The notes beneath the pieces were generated by a model. It did not search any database and was not told the origin of the DNA. It was given only the letters and a program-made list of their open reading frames with translations. A DNA stretch of 64,000 bases, taken from the NCBI RefSeq assembly GCF_016892705.1, contig NZ_JAFEMB010000001.1, positions 1,426,001 to 1,490,000 of the forward strand, read 5' to 3'. The number at the start of each line of letters is the position of its first letter. Positions within the stretch are counted from its first letter, which is position 1. This DNA is from Microvirga pudoricolor. Lineage in GTDB: Bacteria > Pseudomonadota > Alphaproteobacteria > Rhizobiales > Beijerinckiaceae. This document shows positions 23,670 to 33,028 of this stretch, piece by piece. A program made the translations under genes and the position numbers.

Positions 23670-24859
23670 TTGCCCTTCTTCGAACCGATCTGCTCGTCCC
23701 ACCGGCGGAAGGCCAGCACCATCTTGTCCGGCGTCAACGGCAGCTCGATGGGGTTGTCGGCGATGAGGCTGGCATATTCGGGACGGCCATATTCGCGGAT
23801 CACGTCCTGGCTCTCCTTCGGGGCCATGGAGAGCGGCACGTTCTTCACCGCCGGGCCCGGATAGAGATAACCCTCGTCATAGGCGAAGGCCTGGCTCTCC
23901 GGCTTCAGGAGGTCATTCATCAGGTCGAGCAGCACCGCGAGCTTGTCGTCGGAGACGCCCTTCGGCACCACCATGAAGAAGGCGTCGGACACCCAGTGGA
24001 AGCCTTTGAGCGTCGCGATCTTGGCTTCCTTGGGCACGATGCCGAGCGCCCGGGGATTGATGTCCCATCCGGTGGTCGAGATGATGATGTCGCGCGAGCC
24101 TTCGCCGAACTCCTTCATGGTCGCGGTGGTGCCGGACGGATAGTACTCGATGTTCGGATTGAGCTCCGCCAGATAAGCCCAGGTCTTGTCCCAGCCGTTG
24201 ACCGGGTCCTTCGGATCCTTGTCGCCCAGAATATAGGGCAGGCCCATCATGAAGGTGCGGCCGGGGCCGGAATTGGCCGGGCGCGCATACATGAAACGGT
24301 TCGGATTGGCCTTGGCCCAGGCCAGCAGTTCCTCGGCCGTGGTGGGCACGGACTTCACGCGCTCAGGTGCATATTCGAGGATCGGGCCGGACGGATAGTA
24401 ATTGATGACGACGCCGAAACCCTGGCCCTGCGCCTTGTGCAGGTTCAGGGCGGCAGGCTCGTAATTGGCCTCCAGGCCCGGGAAGCGATCATTATAGGCT
24501 GGCAGGAGTTTCAGCCAGAGGCCCTGCTCCAGGCCCGCCGCGAGGCCGTCGCTGCCGGTCAGGATCATGTCGATGTCGATGCGGCCCGCATCCTGCTGCG
24601 CCTTGACCTTGCTGGCGAGTTCGGGCGCGGGAGCCTTGACGTATGTTATGCGGGAGACGAGTTCGGGCTTGGCCTGCTTGTAGGCATCGAAGGCCTTCTG
24701 CATCAGGGCCAGGGCGCCGCCGACGTCGATGACGTTGATGGCCACCGGGGATTTTGGCAAGGCCGGCGCCTGCGCGCGGGCTCCCGTGGCCGACAGCGCG
24801 GCCAGACCAGCAGCGCCGCCCAGCAGGTGGCGGCGATTGATTGAACTACCCTGATCCAT
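23666..24859 (-). CDS. Orphan ABC transporter substrate-binding protein (PotD/family 1-like), Tat signal
   Basis: A 397-residue periplasmic binding protein. The N-terminus has a twin-arginine type signal, NRRHLLGG at residues 8-15, with a hydrophobic stretch and ARAQ cleavage site. The mature protein has IDIDMILTGSDGLAAGLEQG and a C-terminal NPIELPLTPDKM typical of spermidine/putrescine or iron-type extracellular binding proteins. The ATG at 24859 is preceded by GGGAGAG; an upstream start adds unrelated residues. No permease or ATPase gene is nearby, so it must work with a transporter encoded elsewhere or act as a sensor. It is translationally coupled to a mutarotase-like gene. Confidence 0.82.
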   Translation of the reverse strand: MDQGSSINRRHLLGGAAGLAALSATGARAQAPALPKSPVAINVIDVGGALALMQKAFDAYKQAKPELVSRITYVKAPAPELASKVKAQQDAGRIDIDMILTGSDGLAAGLEQGLWLKLLPAYNDRFPGLEANYEPAALNLHKAQGQGFGVVINYYPSGPILEYAPERVKSVPTTAEELLAWAKANPNRFMYARPANSGPGRTFMMGLPYILGDKDPKDPVNGWDKTWAYLAELNPNIEYYPSGTTATMKEFGEGSRDIIISTTGWDINPRALGIVPKEAKIATLKGFHWVSDAFFMVVPKGVSDDKLAVLLDLMNDLLKPESQAFAYDEGYLYPGPAVKNVPLSMAPKESQDVIREYGRPEYASLIADNPIELPLTPDKMVLAFRRWDEQIGSKKGK

Positions 24860-25053
24860 CCGAACTCTCCCTCTCGTTGCGGCTGCGTAAAGCCGATCCC
24901 TGACCTGCCGCGGCATTCCCGCGGAACGTCACTCTTCCGTTGCGGCAGTGAAGCAAAAAGAAACTGTGGCGACAACGGCCTTGACCGAAGTGGTCGACTG
25001 ATCGTGATCCCGACCCAAGGTCAGGGCGGCTGCGCCCGGCTCGGCTGGAGCGG

Positions 25054-25500
25054 TTATGGGGCGTCGTCGAGAAGACGCGCGAGGCGGCGCAGGGCAAGGG
25101 AATAGCCCTGCGTGCCGAACCCCGCGATCACGCCGTCCGCCCGGTGAGACACGAAGGAGTGGTGCCGGAAGGCCTCGCGCTTGTGAACGTTGGAGATGTG
25201 GATCTCGATCACTGGTCCCTCGAAGGCGTTCAGCGCGTCGAGGATGGCCACGGATGTGTGCGTGAAGGCCGCCGGGTTGATGGCGATGCCCCCGGCGGCT
25301 TCCCGGGCCTCATGGATCCAGTCGATGAGCTCATATTCGCGGTTACTCTGATGGAAGCGGATTTCGAGCCCGAGTTCACCTGCCAAGGCCCGACAATCCT
25401 GCTCCACGTCGGCTAGCGTCTCATGGCCGTAGATGTGGGGCTGGCGCTTGCCCAGCAGGTTCAGGTTCGGGCCGTTCAGAACATAGACAAGGCGGCTCAC
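25054..25500 (-). CDS. aroQ: 3-dehydroquinate dehydratase, type II
   Basis: A 148-residue cytosolic dodecameric enzyme of the shikimate pathway that dehydrates 3-dehydroquinate to 3-dehydroshikimate. It opens with [13 protein letters not shown], then the catalytic tyrosine in [25 protein letters not shown] with the arginine loop, [12 protein letters not shown] (usual NPGAYTHTS), and [17 protein letters not shown]. All active-site residues are present. The start codon is GTG with GGAGAG before it, and that ribosome site lies inside a perfect hairpin at 25507-25529. Type II enzymes also serve quinate catabolism, but no quinate genes are here. It stands alone between unrelated genes. Confidence 0.95.
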   Translation of the reverse strand: MSRLVYVLNGPNLNLLGKRQPHIYGHETLADVEQDCRALAGELGLEIRFHQSNREYELIDWIHEAREAAGGIAINPAAFTHTSVAILDALNAFEGPVIEIHISNVHKREAFRHHSFVSHRADGVIAGFGTQGYSLALRRLARLLDDAP

Positions 25501-25506
25501 AGGTGT

Positions 25507-25529
25507 CTCTCCATCCTCTCGATGGAGAG
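25507..25529 (-). promoter_or_regulatory. Hairpin sequestering the aroQ ribosome-binding site
   Basis: On the coding strand CTCTCCAT pairs with ATGGAGAG around a CGAGAGG loop, ending 6 bases before the GTG start codon of aroQ. The downstream arm contains the Shine-Dalgarno GGAGAG. Folding would hide the ribosome site, so translation could depend on temperature, a bound factor or upstream transcription. The pairing is seen; regulation is inferred. Confidence 0.4.
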
Positions 25530-25571
25530 CCCCTTACACCCTTAAGGTGGAGCCGGTCGACAGGAATGGCC

Positions 25572-25781
25572 TCAGCCGCGCCTTTCCGGCGGGACAGGCA
25601 CCTCGAGCGGACCGGAGGGCGGCACGCCGATGGGCTCCCCAGAGGGCTGAACCGGGCTGGGGGCCGGCGCCGGAATGTCGGGCTGCTGGACGGGCTGAGG
25701 CATTTCCGGAGGCGTGTCCGGGCGGTCCGGCGTCGAGGCCGGGTTGCGCGGATCGGTGCCCGACGAGGCGAATGCTGACAC
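25572..25781 (-). CDS. Small proline-rich hypothetical protein
   Basis: A 69-residue, strongly proline-rich and acidic protein (PPEMPQPVQQPDIPAPAPSP is a representative stretch). It has no transmembrane segment or signal peptide and is expected to be disordered. The GTG at 25781 is chosen because AAGGAGA lies 5 bases upstream; an earlier GTG at 25805 has no such site. Short PxxP-type proteins of this kind are frequent hypothetical proteins in Hyphomicrobiales. The function is unknown. Confidence 0.55.
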   Translation of the reverse strand: MSAFASSGTDPRNPASTPDRPDTPPEMPQPVQQPDIPAPAPSPVQPSGEPIGVPPSGPLEVPVPPERRG

Positions 25782-25866
25782 GGGGGTCTCCTTCGACGCA
25801 CACACGCGCCGTCAGACCAACCCCTCGGCCTCTTTCATGTTCCGGCCGCGCCCGTCCGGCGACGGT

Positions 25867-27387
25867 TCAGCCGACGTATTTCTCGTGCAAGTAGGCGAGA
25901 TAGGGCTCGGGATCGAGCCCGCGTCCCGTGACGCGGTGCAGCAGTTCCTCGCGGGTGAAGCGGCGGCCATGCTGCCATACCTTGTCCCGCAGGGCGTCGG
26001 CCAGGGGAGCGTAGTCACCAGCCGCGAGGGCATCGTCCAGGCCGGGACCTTCCGCGCGCAGCGCCGCCATGACCTGGGCACCCATCACGTTGCCCACCGT
26101 ATAGGTCGGGAACGACCCGATATAGCCCGTCGACCAGTGCACATCCTGCAGCACGCCCCGCGCAGCGTCCGGAACGTCGAGGCCGAGATCGCGCTTGATG
26201 GCGGCGTTCCAGGCCTCGGGCAACTCGTTCACCTTCAGGGACCCGTCCATGAGGGCCGCTTCGATTTCGGCCCGTAGCATGATGTGGAAATCGTAAGTCA
26301 GCTCATCGGCTTCGACGCGGATGAATCCAGGCTCCACGCGAGTGACGGCCCTGTAGAATTCCTCGGCCGTCACATCGCCGAGCTGATCGGGGAACTGCTC
26401 TTGCAGGGCCGGGAAATGCAGCCGCCAAAAGGTGAGGCTGCGCGCCACGTGGTTCTCCCACAGGCGGGACTGGGATTCGTGCGCACCGAAGCTCGTGCCG
26501 CCCACCGCGTAGAGGCCGATCAGATCGGTCGCCAGCGTGGTGCGGGTATAGGCTGGATCCACCCCCTGCTCGTAGAGGCCGTGGCCGACCTCGTGGGCGG
26601 TTCCGAAAACGGACGCCGGCAGGTAGTTGCGGGTGTAGCGCGTGGTGATGCGCACATCGTTGCGGGTGAACGAGACCTCGAAGGGATGAACCGTGGTGTC
26701 GAGACGCCCACGGCCGAAATCGTAGGTCATCGCCTCCGCGATGCGCAGGCCGAAGGCGCGTTGCCCGTCCTCCGGGAAATCCCGGAACAGGAAGTCGGAG
26801 CGCGGCGCCGGCTTGGCGCGGGCCTGATCCAGGATGAACTTCAGCCCGATCCGCAAGCCCGTGAAAAGTTGGCGCAGGCTGGCGGCGGTCTCGCCCGGCT
26901 CGTAGATCGACACCATGGCGTCGTAAGGGTGCTCCTCCCAGCCGATGGCATCCGCATAGGCGCGGGACAATTCGACGGTCTTTTCCAGATAGGGCACATA
27001 GGACGCAAAGTCCGATGTGGCGCGCGCCTTGATCCAGGCCGATTGCGCCACGGTGCGCAGGGCCGCACGCTCCTGAATCAGCGAAGCCGGGATGCGGCTG
27101 TGATGGATGAAGGCCGCGCGCGTCTGGGCCACCATGCTCCGCTCCGGTGCATCCTCGGGCAGCGACTCGATGCCCTTTTCGGCGGCGTCGAGAGCCGCTT
27201 CCGTCTCCGGTGCGAGCAGGAGGTCGCGGGCGATGCGCGTGAGCGTCGCGATCTGCTGGCCGCGGGTCTCCGCCCCGCCGGACGGCATCATGGTGCGCGA
27301 ATCCCAGGTGAGCAGGGAGGTGGCGTTCAGCACGTCGTTGACGGCGGCCACGCGCTCGTTGAGCGCCTTGAGGGCATGCATTGTCAT
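25867..27387 (-). CDS. Carboxypeptidase M32 (Taq metallocarboxypeptidase family)
   Basis: A 506-residue zinc metallopeptidase of family M32. It removes C-terminal residues from peptides in the cytosol. The zinc motif HEVGH lies near residues 266-270 in [15 protein letters not shown]. Other M32 blocks are [17 protein letters not shown] near the N-terminus, [17 protein letters not shown] supplying further active-site residues, and [16 protein letters not shown] near the C-terminus. The length is typical (about 500). It follows the last gene of the peptide importer by 12 bases on the same strand, so it probably trims the imported peptides. Confidence 0.93.
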   Translation of the reverse strand: MTMHALKALNERVAAVNDVLNATSLLTWDSRTMMPSGGAETRGQQIATLTRIARDLLLAPETEAALDAAEKGIESLPEDAPERSMVAQTRAAFIHHSRIPASLIQERAALRTVAQSAWIKARATSDFASYVPYLEKTVELSRAYADAIGWEEHPYDAMVSIYEPGETAASLRQLFTGLRIGLKFILDQARAKPAPRSDFLFRDFPEDGQRAFGLRIAEAMTYDFGRGRLDTTVHPFEVSFTRNDVRITTRYTRNYLPASVFGTAHEVGHGLYEQGVDPAYTRTTLATDLIGLYAVGGTSFGAHESQSRLWENHVARSLTFWRLHFPALQEQFPDQLGDVTAEEFYRAVTRVEPGFIRVEADELTYDFHIMLRAEIEAALMDGSLKVNELPEAWNAAIKRDLGLDVPDAARGVLQDVHWSTGYIGSFPTYTVGNVMGAQVMAALRAEGPGLDDALAAGDYAPLADALRDKVWQHGRRFTREELLHRVTGRGLDPEPYLAYLHEKYVG

Positions 27388-27399
27388 GAGATCGACCTG

Positions 27400-28404
<1,005 letters not shown>

Positions 28405-29371
28405 GAATCGGACTCGATGGGGTAATGGCAGAGGGCGGTGCGGCCGCCCTCGAAATGCTGAACGGGGGGTGTGGTGGTGCAGGCGGGCCCGGCCTTGAAA
28501 CAGCGCGGCGCAAAGGCGCAACCGGGCGGCAGGTTGGCCAGGGACGGCGTGGAGCCGGGCACCTGCGGCAGGCGCTCGCCCGGCTCGTGCTCGGCCGGAA
28601 CGGAGGCCAAGAGGCCCGCCGTGTAAGGATGGCGCGGGGATGCGATCACCTCGGCGGCGGCACCCGTCTCCACCACCTTTCCGGCATACATGACGCAGAT
28701 GTCGTCCGCGAGGCTCGACACCACCGCCAGATCGTGGGTCACCCACACGAAGGCCGTGCCGGTGTCGTCCGCGAGGCGACGCACTTCGGCGAGAATCTGG
28801 CCCTGGATCGACACGTCCAGCGCCGTGGTGGGCTCGTCCGCGATGATGACCGCCGGGCTGTGCAGGAGCGCGATGGCGATGGCCACGCGCTGGCGCATGC
28901 CACCGGAGAGCTGGTGTGGATAGGCGTCCAGCCGCTCCTCGGGGCTCGGAATGCCGACCTTCGCCAGCGCCGCGCGAGAACGCTCCCAAGCGACCTTGCG
29001 GGAGACCTTGTCGTGAGCCCGGACCGCCGCGATCATCTGGGTGCCGATCTTGAGGACCGGGTTCAGGGTCATCATGGGGTCCTGGAACACCATGGCGATC
29101 TTGGCGCCGCGCACCCGGCGCAGGGCTTCCCCCTTCAGCCGCGTGACGTCGACCCCATCAAGCAGCACCTCGCCGCCCGCGATTTCGCCCGGCGCCTCGA
29201 TGAGGCCGAGGATCGAGTAGCCCGTCACGCTCTTGCCGGAACCGGATTCGCCGACGAGGCCGAGAATGCGGCCGCGCGCGACCTCGAAGCTGACGCCGTC
29301 GACGGCTTTCAGGGCACCGGCCTTGGTGTGGAACTGCGTGCGCAGGTCCCGGACCTTGAGAACCGCGTCGC

Positions 29372-30265
29372 TCATCGGCTGCGCCTCGGGTTGAGCACGT
29401 AGCGGACCTGATCGCCCACCAGGTTGATGGCCACCACGGTCAGCATCAGCGCGATGCCGGGATAGATCGAGATCCAGTAGCGGCCCGAGAGCAGGAACTG
29501 GAAGCCGTTCGAGATCAGCGAGCCCAAGGAGGGCTGCGTCAGGGGCAGGCCCAGGCCGAGGAAGGACAACGTCGCCTCCAACGCGATGGAGTTGGCCACC
29601 TGCACGGTCGCCACCACGATGAGCGGCGGCAGCGCGTTGGGCAGGAGATGCCGGAACAGCACCTGCCGGGCGGGCAACGGGGTCGAGAGGGCGGCCTCGA
29701 TGTAATCCTTGCGCCGCTCGGCGCTGGCGGCCCCGTGGGTCGTGCGGGCGAAGTAGGCGTATTGCGCGGCCGTGAGCGCCCCGATGAGCTGCGGCATTCC
29801 CTGGCCCAGCATCGCCACCAGGACGAGGGCGAGCAGGATCGCCGGGAGCGAGAGCTGGAGGTCGATGATCCGCATGATCACCGCCTCGACGCGGCCGCCG
29901 TAATAGGCCGCGACGAGGCCGACCGTGGTGCCGAGGAGGAGCGCGCAGAAACCCGCTGAGACGCCCACGATCAGGCTGGTGCGCAGACCGTAGAGGATGG
30001 CCGAGTAGACGTCGCGCCCGGCTGCGTCCGTGCCGAGCCAGTGGACGTAGCCGCCCGACCCGGTCTCGCCGGGTTCGAGACGCGCGTCGAACAGGTCGAG
30101 GGTCTGCTGGTTGTAGGGATCCTGCGGCGTCACGAGAGGCGCCAGGACCGCCATGAGCACCACGGACACGATGACGATGAGAGCCGCCACCGCGACGGGG
30201 CTTTGCCGGAAGTCGGACCAGAATCCGGCCAGACGCGTCCAGCGTGTTTCAGCGTCCAGGCTCAT
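29372..30265 (-). CDS. Dipeptide/oligopeptide ABC transporter permease (DppC type)
   Basis: A 297-residue permease of the DppC/OppC family. It has a cytoplasmic N-terminus with FWSDFRQSPVAVAALIVIV as first helix, the periplasmic PLVTPQDPYNQQ loop and HWLGTDAAGRDVYSAILYGLR, the family's signature. The EAA-like RKDYIEAALSTPLPARQV follows. The start at 30265 gives the family's normal length; the longer in-frame extension upstream lies in the DppB gene. It is coupled to DppB by an ATGA overlap and forms the channel with it. Confidence 0.93.
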   Translation of the reverse strand: MSLDAETRWTRLAGFWSDFRQSPVAVAALIVIVSVVLMAVLAPLVTPQDPYNQQTLDLFDARLEPGETGSGGYVHWLGTDAAGRDVYSAILYGLRTSLIVGVSAGFCALLLGTTVGLVAAYYGGRVEAVIMRIIDLQLSLPAILLALVLVAMLGQGMPQLIGALTAAQYAYFARTTHGAASAERRKDYIEAALSTPLPARQVLFRHLLPNALPPLIVVATVQVANSIALEATLSFLGLGLPLTQPSLGSLISNGFQFLLSGRYWISIYPGIALMLTVVAINLVGDQVRYVLNPRRSR

Positions 30266-31236
30266 GAGGCAGCCTTCACGCGAATGCGGGGATCGAGCTG
30301 GCCATAGACCAGGTCGACGACGAGATTGATGAGCACGAACAGGAACACGACGAGAATCAGGTAGGCGACCATGACCGGGCGGTCGAGGACGGTGATGGAA
30401 TCGATGATGAGCTTGCCCATGCCGGGCCAGTTGAACACGGTCTCGGTGACCACCGCGAAGGCGAGCGTCGAGCCGAGCTCCAGCCCGAAGACCGTCACGA
30501 TGGGGATCGAGATGTTCTTGAGCACATGCAGCCCCACGACCTTGCCCTCGGACAGGCCTTGGGCGCGGGCGAACCGCACGAAGTCCGAGCTCATGACCTC
30601 GCTGGTTCCGGCCCGGGTCAGGCGGATGAGAAGGCCGAGCTTGAACAGGGCGAGGTTGAAGGCCGGCAGGATGATGTAGCTCCAGCCCTCCAGGGACGTG
30701 ATCGACATCGGGATGCCGAACACGGTGGTGGTCGGACCTCGCCCGCCCGAGGGCAGCCAGCCCAGCTCCACGGCGAACACCATGATGAGCAGAAGGCCGA
30801 CCCAGAAGGTGGGCACGCTGAAGCCCAGCACCGAGAACGCCATGATGGCGCGGGACGACAGGGCCTCCGGCTTGTAGCCCGCCCACAGCCCCAGCGGGAT
30901 GCCGAGGCAAGTGGCGATGAGCATGGCGGTAAGCGCCAGCTCGAGCGTCGCCGGGAAGCGCGAGAAGATCAGGTTGATGACAGGCAGACGGTAGATGAAC
31001 GACTCACCGAAATCCCCGTGCAGCATGTTGTTCATGAACACGAAATACTGCTCGATGAGCGGACGGTCGAGGCCGTAGCGATGGATGAGCGCCTCGCGCA
31101 GGGCCTGGTCGGAGGCCGGGTCGATCATCACGTCGATGGGGTTGCCGATGGCATAGACGCCCAGGAACACGATGATCGACATGGCGATGACGACCATGAG
31201 CGCCTGCAGCACGCGCTGAATGAGAAAGCCTATCAT
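30262..31236 (-). CDS. Dipeptide/oligopeptide ABC transporter permease (DppB type)
   Basis: A 324-residue permease of the DppB/OppB family starting MIGFLIQRVLQALMVVIAMS, the expected first helix. It carries the long periplasmic loop with YGLDRPLIEQYFVF and MLHGDFGESF, and the EAA-type loop SDFVRFARAQGLSEGKVV. The ATG at 31236 was chosen over 31320 because the longer form would run through two hairpins and adds a proline-rich, non-family stretch. It is the first gene after the binding protein, separated by 97 bases that hold the hairpins. Confidence 0.92.
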   Translation of the reverse strand: MIGFLIQRVLQALMVVIAMSIIVFLGVYAIGNPIDVMIDPASDQALREALIHRYGLDRPLIEQYFVFMNNMLHGDFGESFIYRLPVINLIFSRFPATLELALTAMLIATCLGIPLGLWAGYKPEALSSRAIMAFSVLGFSVPTFWVGLLLIMVFAVELGWLPSGGRGPTTTVFGIPMSITSLEGWSYIILPAFNLALFKLGLLIRLTRAGTSEVMSSDFVRFARAQGLSEGKVVGLHVLKNISIPIVTVFGLELGSTLAFAVVTETVFNWPGMGKLIIDSITVLDRPVMVAYLILVVFLFVLINLVVDLVYGQLDPRIRVKAAS

Positions 31237-31253
31237 GCGGTCTTGCGATGGTG

Positions 31254-31273
31254 GTCCGGGTTCAAGCCCGGAC
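31254..31273 (-). promoter_or_regulatory. Hairpin between peptide-binding protein and permease genes (proximal to dppB)
   Basis: GTCCGGG pairs with CCCGGAC around a TTCAAG loop (7 base pairs). It is the second of two hairpins in the 97-base gap and lies just upstream of the dppB-type start. It may contribute to mRNA processing or stabilisation. Confidence 0.45.
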
Positions 31274-31287
31274 GGAGGAACGGCAGG

Positions 31288-31313
31288 AACCGGCCGGATC
31301 GCTCCGGCCGGTT
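31288..31313 (-). promoter_or_regulatory. Strong hairpin after the peptide-binding-protein gene
   Basis: AACCGGCCGGA pairs perfectly with TCCGGCCGGTT (11 base pairs, loop of 4) 20 bases past the binding-protein stop. No long T-tract follows on the coding strand, so partial termination or 3' stabilisation of the binding-protein mRNA is more likely than a full stop. It is one of three equivalent hairpins in this window. Confidence 0.6.
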
Positions 31314-31333
31314 GGATCATTTCAGGCCCGCGA

Positions 31334-32917
31334 TCAGCTCTTGGGCTTGATCTCGTAGGCCAGGGTCTCCTGGTCGACGCGGGACGGAACGGTCAGCATG
31401 CCCTTCTTGGCTGCCCAGACGGTCTGGATCTGCACGGTCGGGATGAGAGCGCGGTCGTTCATGGAGACTTCCGTCACCTTCTCGAACAGGGCGCGGCGCT
31501 TGGGATCGTCCATGGTCTTGGAGCCGTCCTCGAGGAGCTTGTCCACCTCGGGGTTGGAGTAGCCCTGCTTGTTGAACGCGCCGAGGCCGATGGCCGGATC
31601 CGCCGTGTGGACCAGGGAGCCGTAGGTGTAGCTCGCCTCGCCCGTCAGGGTGCCCCAGCCGCTCATCCAAAGCGAGAACTCGCCCTTCTGCTGCGCCGGG
31701 AAGAACACCGTGCCGTTGAGCGCATTCGCGTTCACCTTCAGGCCCGCGCGGGCCCACATCTGCGAGAGCGCCTCGCACACGGCTGAGTCGCCCGGCAGGC
31801 GGTTGTTGGTGCAGGCGAAGTCGATCTCGAAGCCCTTCGGGTAGCCGGCATCGGCCAGCAACTGCTTGGCCTTGGCGACATCGTAGGGCTTCTCGGGCAG
31901 GTTCTTGGAACCACCGAAGAAGTTCGTCGGCATGAGCTGGTTCGCCGGACGGCCGAGGCCTTCGAGCACCACGCGCACGAGGGTCTTGCGGTCGATGGCG
32001 AGATCCATCGCCTCACGCACCTTCGGGTCGCGCAACGGGTTGGCGTCGATCTCCTTGCCGTCCACCTTCACCTTCTTCGGCAAGGTTTCCTTCACGTTCG
32101 GCGTGATGTTGAGGAAGTAGACCGAGTCGGCCACGAAGGTGTCGACCGACTTGTCCTTCTGCATCGCCGCGTAGTCGGTGGCGGGCACGTAGTTCACGAG
32201 ATCGACCTGGCCGGACTTGAGCGCCGCCATGCGGGCCGGATCGCTAGCGATCTCCTTGCGGACGACCTTGGCCCAAGGCTGCTTGTCGCCCCAATAGCCG
32301 TCGAAGCGCTCGACCACGAAATCGCCCTTCGGCTCCCAGGACACGAACTTGTAGGGGCCGGTGCCGATGGCGGCCTTGCCGGAGTTGAACTGCTCGTTGC
32401 GGGCTTCCATGCCGACGTTCTTCGAGACGACGAAGAGGCGGATGAAGTCGTTGGGCAGCGTGGGCGCAGGCGCCTTCGTGATCACGTGCAGGGTGTTCTT
32501 GTCGATGACCTTCGTCTCTTTCACCTGCTTGGTGTAGATCGTCATGCTCATCGGACCGGTCACCACCGGGATGCGGTCGATGGAGAACTTGACGTCTTCG
32601 GCGGTGAGTTCGGACCCGTCGTGGAATTTCACGCCTTCGCGGATCTTGAACTCCCAGGTCGTGTCGTCGACGGGCTTCCAGGACGTCGCGAGACCCGGCT
32701 TCAGCTGCAGGTTCTCGTCCGCCATCACCACCGTGTCGAAGATGTGGCGCAGGGTTTCGGCCTGACTGCCCAGGGTCGACCAATGCGGATCGATGGAATC
32801 CGGGCCGGCGCGCACGCCGATGGTGAGGGTCTGGGCTACGGCGGCGCTTCCGCCGAGCATGGTTCCGAAGAGCAGAGCCGCTGCAAATGTACGGCCGAGC
32901 TTGGAATTTTGTTTCAC
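31334..32917 (-). CDS. Dipeptide/oligopeptide ABC transporter substrate-binding protein (DppA/OppA type)
   Basis: A 527-residue periplasmic family 5 binding protein. The Sec signal peptide covers about residues 1-28 (MKQNSKLGRTF, hydrophobic core, AVAQ). The mature protein has IDPHWSTLGSQAETLRHIFD, KFHDGSELTAEDVKFSIDR (the SBP_bac_5 signature) and a C-terminal lobe with ACTNNRLPGDSAVCEALSQM, whose two cysteines could form a disulfide. It delivers peptides or peptide-like ligands to the importer downstream. A sigma70-like promoter is visible upstream at 32971-32998. It diverges from a GntR regulator gene 111 bases away, which probably controls both directions. Confidence 0.93.
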   Translation of the reverse strand: MKQNSKLGRTFAAALLFGTMLGGSAAVAQTLTIGVRAGPDSIDPHWSTLGSQAETLRHIFDTVVMADENLQLKPGLATSWKPVDDTTWEFKIREGVKFHDGSELTAEDVKFSIDRIPVVTGPMSMTIYTKQVKETKVIDKNTLHVITKAPAPTLPNDFIRLFVVSKNVGMEARNEQFNSGKAAIGTGPYKFVSWEPKGDFVVERFDGYWGDKQPWAKVVRKEIASDPARMAALKSGQVDLVNYVPATDYAAMQKDKSVDTFVADSVYFLNITPNVKETLPKKVKVDGKEIDANPLRDPKVREAMDLAIDRKTLVRVVLEGLGRPANQLMPTNFFGGSKNLPEKPYDVAKAKQLLADAGYPKGFEIDFACTNNRLPGDSAVCEALSQMWARAGLKVNANALNGTVFFPAQQKGEFSLWMSGWGTLTGEASYTYGSLVHTADPAIGLGAFNKQGYSNPEVDKLLEDGSKTMDDPKRRALFEKVTEVSMNDRALIPTVQIQTVWAAKKGMLTVPSRVDQETLAYEIKPKS

Positions 32918-32970
32918 TGCATATCCCCTCTTGCTAAGGACCTAACTTTTCGTCCAATGTGTTCTTATCG

Positions 32971-32998
32971 ATTATGACGGTAGGTCGCGGAAAGTCAA
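32971..32998 (-). promoter_or_regulatory. Predicted sigma70 promoter of the peptide importer
   Basis: On the minus strand TTGACT (32993-32998) is followed, 16 bases on, by CATAAT (32971-32976), a good match to -35 and -10 boxes, 54 bases before the binding-protein ATG. The -35 is part of a tandem repeat (32991-33006), so a regulator bound there would block or help RNA polymerase. Confidence 0.5.
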
Positions 32999-33006
32999 AA
33001 AGTCAA
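32991..33006. repeat. Tandem octamer AAAGTCAA x2 over the divergent promoter
   Basis: Two exact head-to-tail copies of AAAGTCAA lie between the peptide importer and the GntR gene and cover the importer's -35 element. Direct repeats of this size can serve as a regulator site. The adjacent GntR protein is the obvious candidate, although GntR proteins usually prefer inverted repeats. Confidence 0.4.
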
Positions 33007-33028
33007 CACAAACGTTCAAGCGGACCAG

